Below are positions 58,104 through 64,000 of a stretch of 64,000 nucleotides of DNA, one piece after another. This DNA is from Acinetobacter albensis. Lineage in GTDB: Bacteria > Pseudomonadota > Gammaproteobacteria > Pseudomonadales > Moraxellaceae. A model generated the notes under the pieces. That model searched no databases, was not told the origin of the DNA, and worked only from the letters and a program-made list of their open reading frames with translations. Every line of letters starts with the position of its first letter. Position 1 is the stretch's first letter. Location: positions 1 through 64,000 of the forward strand of contig NZ_FMBK01000004.1 of the NCBI RefSeq assembly GCF_900095025.1, read 5' to 3'. The position numbers and the translations under genes were made by a program.

Positions 58104-59051
58104 ATGATGAAACTTTTATCTTTATTTAAGAAGTCTAAAATTGGCTCTTCAATTGAATATCAAATTAAGCCGCGGAAAGTAAAATTTGACTGGCAAGATA
58201 CGCCTGTGGACTGGATTCCAAATCAGCCTTTTGTCAGTTATTTTATTAATGAAATTAATATGATCTTACCGGCGGGCGAATTTTGGTTTTGTCGCCTTTA
58301 CAACAAAGTTTTGCCGCAAATTAGCGATGAAAAACTCAAAGAAGATGTGAAAGCCTTTATTCGTCAAGAAGCCATGCATGCCCAAGCACATGCATCTGCA
58401 AATAAAGAATATTTAACGCTACGCAATATTGATGTTCAGCGTAATTTAGACCTCATGGATTTTTTATTTACGAAAGTGTTGGCAGACCAGCCTTTAGGAT
58501 TCAAAGTGCCTAAAATACTGGAACATCAATGGGATTTATTTCGTCTTGGGATTATTGCAACGGTTGAACACATGACCTGCGTTCTGGGAAAATATGTTTT
58601 ATATAATCAACACTGGGAAGAATTGGGTGCAGACCCTGCCATGCTAGATTTGGTTAAATGGCATGGGGCAGAAGAAATTGAACATCGTACAGTGGCTTTT
58701 GATTTATACCGCCATTTGGGCGGTGGCTATATTGCGCGTTACTATTTAAGTGGGTTCGTTATTGCTGGTGTCTTAGGCTTATGGGTAGATGGTGCAGCAC
58801 ACATTATGAAACAGGATGCACGTTTTAAATCCATTCAACCGAGTTTATTTAAACCTTGGATTTGGCGAGAATGGTATGCCATTTCGCAAAAAGACAATCG
58901 CCTCATGCCGAATCCGTTTTGGATTGTTTCACAACAATTGGGTTATTTAATGCCTTGGTACGACCCTGTACATGAAGCCAAAACCGAAGATGCGATTGCT
59001 TATTTGGATCAGTCTCCTGCGGCAAAACGAGCTGCGCTTAAAGTTGCCTAA
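58104..59051 (+). CDS. PF10118-type putative metal-dependent hydrolase
   Basis: A 315-residue protein with a ferritin-like arrangement of metal ligands: RQEAMHAQAH and WHGAEEIEHRTVAFD carry ExxH-type pairs, and ATVEHMT a further His. Called a predicted metal-dependent hydrolase, but no reaction is established. A hydrophobic stretch (GFVIAGVLGLWVDGAAHI) may be membrane-associated. AGGA precedes the ATG pair (58104, 58107). Confidence 0.78.
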   Translation: MMKLLSLFKKSKIGSSIEYQIKPRKVKFDWQDTPVDWIPNQPFVSYFINEINMILPAGEFWFCRLYNKVLPQISDEKLKEDVKAFIRQEAMHAQAHASANKEYLTLRNIDVQRNLDLMDFLFTKVLADQPLGFKVPKILEHQWDLFRLGIIATVEHMTCVLGKYVLYNQHWEELGADPAMLDLVKWHGAEEIEHRTVAFDLYRHLGGGYIARYYLSGFVIAGVLGLWVDGAAHIMKQDARFKSIQPSLFKPWIWREWYAISQKDNRLMPNPFWIVSQQLGYLMPWYDPVHEAKTEDAIAYLDQSPAAKRAALKVA

Positions 59052-59067
59052 AAAAACATAGAAATAT

Positions 59068-59096
59068 AAAAAATCGGGCTATATGCCCGATTTTTT
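59068..59096 (+). terminator. terminator of the PF10118-type gene
   Basis: AAAAAATCGGGC / GCCCGATTTTTT with a TATAT loop, 16 bp after the stop. Confidence 0.92.
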
Positions 59097-59377
59097 ATGT
59101 ATTTAAAATCAACCGAATCAAAGCTAGAAGGATTGAAAGAATTGGATTGAAAGGAAATCCTAGCTCTCATGGACTTACATCATCATTCAAACTTTATAGC
59201 AATCACTTTAGTTTATTCGCGAAGGCTTAAACTGATAATATAAAAATATTTTGGGTCAACAAGGTCCTTAAATAAACAAACCTGCATAAACTATTGCTAA
59301 GTTAATTATGCAGGTTGTTTTTAAGCCAGAAACCGATACATATGGGAAAATAGTTTGGAATCTGTGTGGAATAGCAT
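59097..59377. other. intergenic region between convergent genes
   Basis: The non-coding space between the PF10118-type gene and the symporter is about 326 bp. Besides the two terminators I see no gene, promoter or repeat that I can support. Confidence 0.6.
59275..59320 (-). terminator. terminator of the DAACS symporter gene
   Basis: AACCTGCATAA (59279-59289) / TTATGCAGGTT (59306-59316) with a 16-base loop. On the minus strand it is followed by a T-rich tract. Confidence 0.7.
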
Positions 59378-60616
59378 TTAAACCAAAACGTCATCATCAC
59401 GCGTGTGACGATCAACCACGACACTAATCATCATATCGCCTTGAACATTAACAACAGTGCGTACAGTATCAAGCAAACGATCAATGGGTAATAAAATTGC
59501 AATCGCTTCTGCAGGCAATCCCACAGATTGTAACACCATAATCATGGTCACCATGCCAGCACTGGGAATTCCAGGCGCACCCAGCGATGCAATCATGGCC
59601 GTTACACAAACAATCAGCTGCTGCCCAATACTTAAATCTAAGCCCATCAAATTTGCAATAAACAAGGCAGCAGCAGCCTCATACAGCGCCGTCCCATCCA
59701 TATTGAGTTGTGTGCCTAAAGGAATAACAAAACCAGCTGTTGCTGGTCGTACGCCTAAGTTTTCCTGTGCACATTTTAACGATAATGGCATGGTGGCGGA
59801 ACTGGAGCTGGTGGCAAAAGCAGTAATTAATGCAGTGCGCGTGCCTTTAAAAAAGGTCATGGGACTCATTTTACCGAAAATCCATAACAATAATGGCAAC
59901 ACGACTACACCATGAAAAATCGTGGTACCTGTCACCACCGCAGCAAACTCAACCAACCGATTTAATACCGAAATATCTTCTGTTGAAATGAGTTTGGCTA
60001 AAAGTGCAAAAATACCAATAGGTGCAAGGCGCATGACCCAAGTAATCATTAACATCATAATGTCAAAAAATTGCTGACTTAAACGACGTACCGTTTTAAA
60101 CCGCTCACCACCTTGAACCAGTGCCACACCAATAAATAAGGCAAAAAGCACAACCGCCAAAACATTACCTTCAGAAAATGCTTTAAAAGGATTAATCAGC
60201 GTATTTTGAATAAAGTTAGTAAAAAAAGAACTAGCAGTTAAGGTGTCTGGGCTTTGATGACTACTCATAGCATCTTGGAACATGGCAATATCCACACCCT
60301 TACCCACATCAAATAAATGTGCACTGCTAATCCCTAAAATCAGTGCCAAGGTGGTAGTCGTAACACAGCAGGCCAAAGTGATTTTCCATACTTTACCCAA
60401 CTGCCCACCCGATTTTAAGTTTGAGACGCCAACCACAATTGAACTAAAAATCAAGGGGATGAGCAGCATTTTTAACAAGCCAATAAAAATACTACTGGCG
60501 ATGCCTAATCCATATAAACTGGCATCGAAAAAAGTCGTGTTTGGATAAAGATTTAAAATAAAGCCAAATGCTACGCCTAAAATCGCAGCGACTAAAATTT
60601 GTGTATTCAAGCTCAT
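59378..60616 (-). CDS. dicarboxylate/amino acid:cation symporter (DAACS family)
   Basis: A 412-residue inner-membrane transporter of the GltP/DctA type. SSSATMPLSLKCAQENLGV (the Ser-rich re-entrant loop), FVIPLGTQLNMDGTALYEA (substrate motif) and GAPGIPSAGMVTMIMVLQ are diagnostic. It takes up glutamate, aspartate or a C4-dicarboxylate with Na+ or H+; the exact substrate cannot be told. The ribosome binding site is weak. Followed by its own terminator. Confidence 0.93.
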   Translation of the reverse strand: MSLNTQILVAAILGVAFGFILNLYPNTTFFDASLYGLGIASSIFIGLLKMLLIPLIFSSIVVGVSNLKSGGQLGKVWKITLACCVTTTTLALILGISSAHLFDVGKGVDIAMFQDAMSSHQSPDTLTASSFFTNFIQNTLINPFKAFSEGNVLAVVLFALFIGVALVQGGERFKTVRRLSQQFFDIMMLMITWVMRLAPIGIFALLAKLISTEDISVLNRLVEFAAVVTGTTIFHGVVVLPLLLWIFGKMSPMTFFKGTRTALITAFATSSSSATMPLSLKCAQENLGVRPATAGFVIPLGTQLNMDGTALYEAAAALFIANLMGLDLSIGQQLIVCVTAMIASLGAPGIPSAGMVTMIMVLQSVGLPAEAIAILLPIDRLLDTVRTVVNVQGDMMISVVVDRHTRDDDVLV

Positions 60617-60712
60617 TTGTGCATGCTTTTATCATTAAGTTCTATCAGCACTATGCCATGCAGAATACATAGAATCGAGATTTTTTTTGTCACTCACCTA
60701 CATTATAAATAA

Positions 60713-60742
60713 TAAAGCCAATCATTAATGATTGGCTTTTAA
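60713..60742 (-). terminator. terminator of tesB
   Basis: AAAGCCAATCAT / ATGATTGGCTTT with a two-base loop, flanked by A- and T-rich tracts. It lies 14 bp beyond the tesB stop. Confidence 0.85.
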
Positions 60743-60755
60743 AAAATGCTAAAAC

Positions 60756-61628
60756 TTACTGCGTTTCAATTTCGCGAATCCGAATTAAGCCTTCTTGGCT
60801 TGTACTACACACCAATTCACCGTTTTGCCACATCCGTCCAAAATTTAAACCACGCGAACTGGCACTCACTGTCGCATCCATATCGTATAGCATCCATTCG
60901 TCGGCGCGAAATGGTTTATGGAAATACATAGCATGGTCAATACTGGCACATTGTAAACTTGGTGATAAATAACTTAGACCATGTGGACGAAGTGCCGTGG
61001 TCATTAAAGTAAAATCTGAATAAAATGCAGCGATGGCTTGATGTAGAGAAATCTCATCTACTTCTGCTGTAATTTTATCGTGGGTTTTTAAATAGTGGGC
61101 ATAGGACGGTGCCTCAGGTTGAGGCTGAAAGGGATTACTCGGGTCAATCGGACGAATTTCAATATGACGATCCCGCATAAAGCTAGCGCGTACATTTTCT
61201 GGTACAAACTCCACTAACATTTTTTTTAATTCAGCTTCTGATTTGACCTGTTCTGGTGCAGGATACTCAGGCTCATTGATTTGATAGTTCAAACCTTCTT
61301 CGGGATAGGTAAAAGAAATCATGGCTGTAAAAATGGTTCGACCATGCTGAATAGCACGAACTTGGCGACTCACAAAACTTTTACCATCTCTCAAGCGATC
61401 CACTTCATATAAGATGGGTGCATTTACATCCCCCCCATACAAAAAATAAGCATGCAAAGAATGTGCAGGACGGTCAGTGGTATACGATGCAGCACGCAAG
61501 GCTTGACCCAGTACTTGGCCCCCAAAAACACGCTTCCCTACTAAATTGCGACTTATACCGCGATAAAGATTTTCTTCAATTTTTTCAAGACTGAGTAATT
61601 CAATCAGTTCTTGAGTTAAAGTATTCAT
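60756..61628 (-). CDS. tesB: acyl-CoA thioesterase II
   Basis: It hydrolyses medium- and long-chain acyl-CoA to free acid and CoA. The 290-residue double hot-dog fold shows the N-terminal RVFGGQVLGQALRAA and the active-site residues Asp205 (YSDFTL), Ser229 (ASIDHAMYFH, Thr in E. coli) and Gln278 (STSQEGLIR). AGGTC lies upstream of the ATG. Confidence 0.95.
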   Translation of the reverse strand: MNTLTQELIELLSLEKIEENLYRGISRNLVGKRVFGGQVLGQALRAASYTTDRPAHSLHAYFLYGGDVNAPILYEVDRLRDGKSFVSRQVRAIQHGRTIFTAMISFTYPEEGLNYQINEPEYPAPEQVKSEAELKKMLVEFVPENVRASFMRDRHIEIRPIDPSNPFQPQPEAPSYAHYLKTHDKITAEVDEISLHQAIAAFYSDFTLMTTALRPHGLSYLSPSLQCASIDHAMYFHKPFRADEWMLYDMDATVSASSRGLNFGRMWQNGELVCSTSQEGLIRIREIETQ

Positions 61629-61918
61629 AAGCGACCTATTTAATATGGGATACCTAAAATGCAGGCGAAAAATTTAAATTAATCAGATAAACTATTTTTC
61701 TATTTTGCCACAACTTTAGACGTATCCTCTAGCATTTGCTTGACTGACTTATCATCTGTTTTAACAGCAAGATAGGCTAAAAATACGTTTTTTAACGATA
61801 AAAGTTAACCACCCCACTGCATTTTGTCAGAAAATGACATGCAATTTTAATTATAATCATGCAAAACAATCCCCCCCTCAGAATATCTGTGGTTTCGGTC
61901 AGTGAAGTAGGAGTAGCT

Positions 61919-64000
61919 ATGTCCAAGAGTGGCTTTGGTCAATTATATCGTCAGCTTTCAAGTAAGCTGCTTGACCTTGTGGTAACTCCACATGTTCTTG
62001 GTGAGGTTCCTACTGAACCGACAGTTCCAGCAACAGATTTGATCACACAAGCACCCGTTAGACAAAAAGTGGTGTGTTATGTCTTACAAAATTACTCTCG
62101 AAGCAATGCCTTGCTGGTTGATGGTGAAACACGTCGCCTTAAACTCACAGCAGCCTTAAACTCACTGGTGATTGGCAATCATAAAGAAAAGGCCTCTATC
62201 CTTTTTTTACAACATCATAATGAAAATAATCTGCTCCATCCGCCTTCACATACTTTTCCACCCCGACTGTTACGTTTAATTGACGTTTTAGAAAAACACC
62301 CTGAAGTGGATATTGAGCTTATTCCAGTGACGGTATTGTGGGGACGCGCACCTGATAAAGAAGACTCTTGGTTTAAACTGCTTTTTACCGATACTTGGGC
62401 AACGCCGGGTACAGTCAAGCAACTGGTCAATATTGGTTTACATGGCCGCCAGTCCTATTTAGAGTTTCATCAAGGACAATCTTTACGCGACTTGGTCAAT
62501 TTTGCCAAAAACACACATCCGAATTTATCCCCTGCCACTTATATCCTCAATACCTTAAATAATTATTTAGATGGTCAACGTGAAGTGGTGCTTGGTCCCG
62601 ACCTATCTGACCGTCGAAACGTCATGCATTCCCTGATTAAAGCACCTGATGTCCAAGATGCGATTCGTCGTGAAAGTATTCGTAGCAAAGTCAGTATGAT
62701 TGAAGCAGAAAGTCGTGCCATTGGCTATTTGAATGAAATCGTTTCCGATTATTCACATTCAGCCATCCGCTTTGCCGATATGGCCCTGACTCGTCTATGG
62801 ACGCAGCTCTATGATGGTGTAGAAGTACATAACTTTAGTACAGTGCGTGAGCTTGCCAAAGATTATCAAATTATCTATACCCCCTCGCATCGCAGTCATA
62901 TTGATTATTTGCTTTTGTCGTATGTGATTTATAGACGCGGCATGATGGTGCCATATATTGCTGCAGGTGATAATCTAAATATGCCCTTTGTGGGACAATT
63001 ACTTCGTGGCGGTGGTGCATTTTTCATTCGCCGAACTTTCCGCGGAAATGGTCTTTATACGACTGTTTTTAAGGAATACTTATTTAATATTTTGTCCCGT
63101 AATACACCGCTTGAATACTTTATTGAAGGTGGACGTTCACGTACTGGACGCTTGTTGCCACCCAAGACGGGAATGTTGGCAATGACCGTGCATAGTCATT
63201 TACGCGGTAAGGCCAAACCCATTGTATTTTTACCGACTTATATCGGTTATGAACGTCTCATGGAAGGTTCCACCTACGTGGGTGAAATGCAAGGTAAGCC
63301 AAAAGAATCTGAATCGATTATCGGTATTCTCAAAACATTACGTAAAATTGAACGCATTTTCGGTAAAGTTCATGTCAATTTTGGCGAACCTGTTTTTTTA
63401 GATGAAATGTTGAAAAAACATGGTGCAGATCAAATCAAAATTGAAAAAAATGATGATCCAATTCCGTCACCCGTTTCAGATGCAGTAAACAGTTCAGCCC
63501 ATGCGATTTTGGAAAATATTAATCGTGCAGTCGTCATTAATCCAGTATCGCTCCTCTCGCTCATTTTACTTGCGACTCCGAAGCATACGCTCGATGAAGA
63601 AATCTGTATTAAACAGTTAGATGCGTATCGTAATTTGGTCAGCGCTTTACCTTATGATGAACGCACTCAAGTAACGCCACTTTCGGGTAAAGAAATTATT
63701 GCTTATGGTTTAAAACTTAAGCTGATTAAACGTGTTAAACACGTACTGGGCGATATTATTGCTATTGCAGACAATCAAGCTGTATTACTGACTTATTTCC
63801 GCAATAACATTTTACATGCTTTTGTTTTGCCGTCACTGATTGCTGCTTTGGTTGAACATAATGGCTCGATCCGACGTGGCGATTTGATTAATGTTATTCG
63901 TACATTGTATCCATTTTTAAAAGCGGAACTGTTTTTAAAATGGCAGGATGACGAACTGAAAGATCAAATCTGTGCTTATGTAGAAGCCTTAATTCATGCC
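61919..64000 (+). CDS. plsB: glycerol-3-phosphate 1-O-acyltransferase (3' end outside window)
   Basis: The first step of phospholipid synthesis: acyl-CoA or acyl-ACP plus glycerol 3-phosphate, at the inner membrane. The 694 codons present have the PlsB motifs in order: HRSHID (H324 to D329, the HX4D), GAFFIRRTF, FIEGGRSRTGRLL and IVFLPTYIGYERL. AGGAG lies six bases before ATG 61919. The frame is open to the end of the window; PlsB is usually over 800 residues, so the tail is missing here only because the window stops. Confidence 0.97.
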   Translation, partial: MSKSGFGQLYRQLSSKLLDLVVTPHVLGEVPTEPTVPATDLITQAPVRQKVVCYVLQNYSRSNALLVDGETRRLKLTAALNSLVIGNHKEKASILFLQHHNENNLLHPPSHTFPPRLLRLIDVLEKHPEVDIELIPVTVLWGRAPDKEDSWFKLLFTDTWATPGTVKQLVNIGLHGRQSYLEFHQGQSLRDLVNFAKNTHPNLSPATYILNTLNNYLDGQREVVLGPDLSDRRNVMHSLIKAPDVQDAIRRESIRSKVSMIEAESRAIGYLNEIVSDYSHSAIRFADMALTRLWTQLYDGVEVHNFSTVRELAKDYQIIYTPSHRSHIDYLLLSYVIYRRGMMVPYIAAGDNLNMPFVGQLLRGGGAFFIRRTFRGNGLYTTVFKEYLFNILSRNTPLEYFIEGGRSRTGRLLPPKTGMLAMTVHSHLRGKAKPIVFLPTYIGYERLMEGSTYVGEMQGKPKESESIIGILKTLRKIERIFGKVHVNFGEPVFLDEMLKKHGADQIKIEKNDDPIPSPVSDAVNSSAHAILENINRAVVINPVSLLSLILLATPKHTLDEEICIKQLDAYRNLVSALPYDERTQVTPLSGKEIIAYGLKLKLIKRVKHVLGDIIAIADNQAVLLTYFRNNILHAFVLPSLIAALVEHNGSIRRGDLINVIRTLYPFLKAELFLKWQDDELKDQICAYVEALIHA

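Noticed and set aside
61629..61918. A strong promoter for plsB at TATAAT 61852-61857
   Set aside because: The best -35 (TTGTCA) is 22 bp away, too far for a normal sigma-70 promoter.

Overview
The window is an AT-rich, gene-dense stretch of a gammaproteobacterial chromosome, almost certainly Acinetobacter. The grounds are an AlmA-type flavin monooxygenase, several proteins that I recognise only as Acinetobacter hypotheticals, the low GC content, and Acinetobacter-like ribosomal protein sequences. I see no insertion sequences, prophage, integrase or CRISPR array. The 3' end cuts through plsB.

Layout. 1-9.1 kb: envelope and housekeeping genes, mostly on the minus strand (a hypothetical, pssA, rlmJ, a 2OG-Fe(II) oxygenase, a TPR-like protein, two tandem DUF2789 genes, mdh, a degenerate RNase T2-like protein, and the lytic transglycosylase slt). 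9.4-12.5 kb: the miaB-phoH-ybeY RNA-maturation operon. 12.6-22.4 kb: mixed single genes (TonB-like protein, DUF3108 protein, xpt, VOC protein, zinc-ribbon protein, wrbA-like, yihY, a FAH-family hydrolase, YcxB-like protein, a secreted SRPBCC-like protein). 22.4-23.2 kb: a minus-strand tRNA cluster, three tRNA-Arg(ACG) and one tRNA-Ser(GCT). 23.4-28.7 kb: rnr, prlC, yheV and a small membrane protein. 29.2-33.3 kb: a fused TRAP permease, a rhombosortase-like protease and a TatT-like lipoprotein. 33.5-37.3 kb: an unlisted 37-aa membrane protein, ygfX-sdhE, an acyl-CoA dehydrogenase and almA.

37.5-51.3 kb holds the S10, spc and alpha ribosomal operons fused in one minus-strand run from rpsJ to rplQ, including secY, rpmJ, rpmD and rpoA. 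A strong sigma-70-type promoter (TTGCTT, 17 bp, TATAAT) lies upstream of rpsJ. Two internal gaps hold RNA structures: a long hairpin between rpsQ and rplN, and two mutually exclusive GC hairpins between rpmJ and rpsM, the downstream one followed by five Ts and then the rpsM ribosome binding site. The rpmJ-rpsM structure looks like an attenuator and is the most interesting regulatory signal I found.

51.4-64 kb: a class I glutamine amidotransferase, a cystathionine lyase-type enzyme, a HerA-like ATPase, the nitric-oxide defence pair hmp-nsrR with an NsrR-type operator, engB, a PF10118-type protein, a DAACS symporter, tesB, and plsB running off the end.

The most unusual items are the alpha-operon leader switch, the RNase T2-like protein that has lost its catalytic histidines, the TRAP locus with a TatT-like lipoprotein and rhombosortase but no substrate-binding protein, and the 37-aa membrane protein. 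All family assignments are by eye from residues and remembered relatives; no database search was run.
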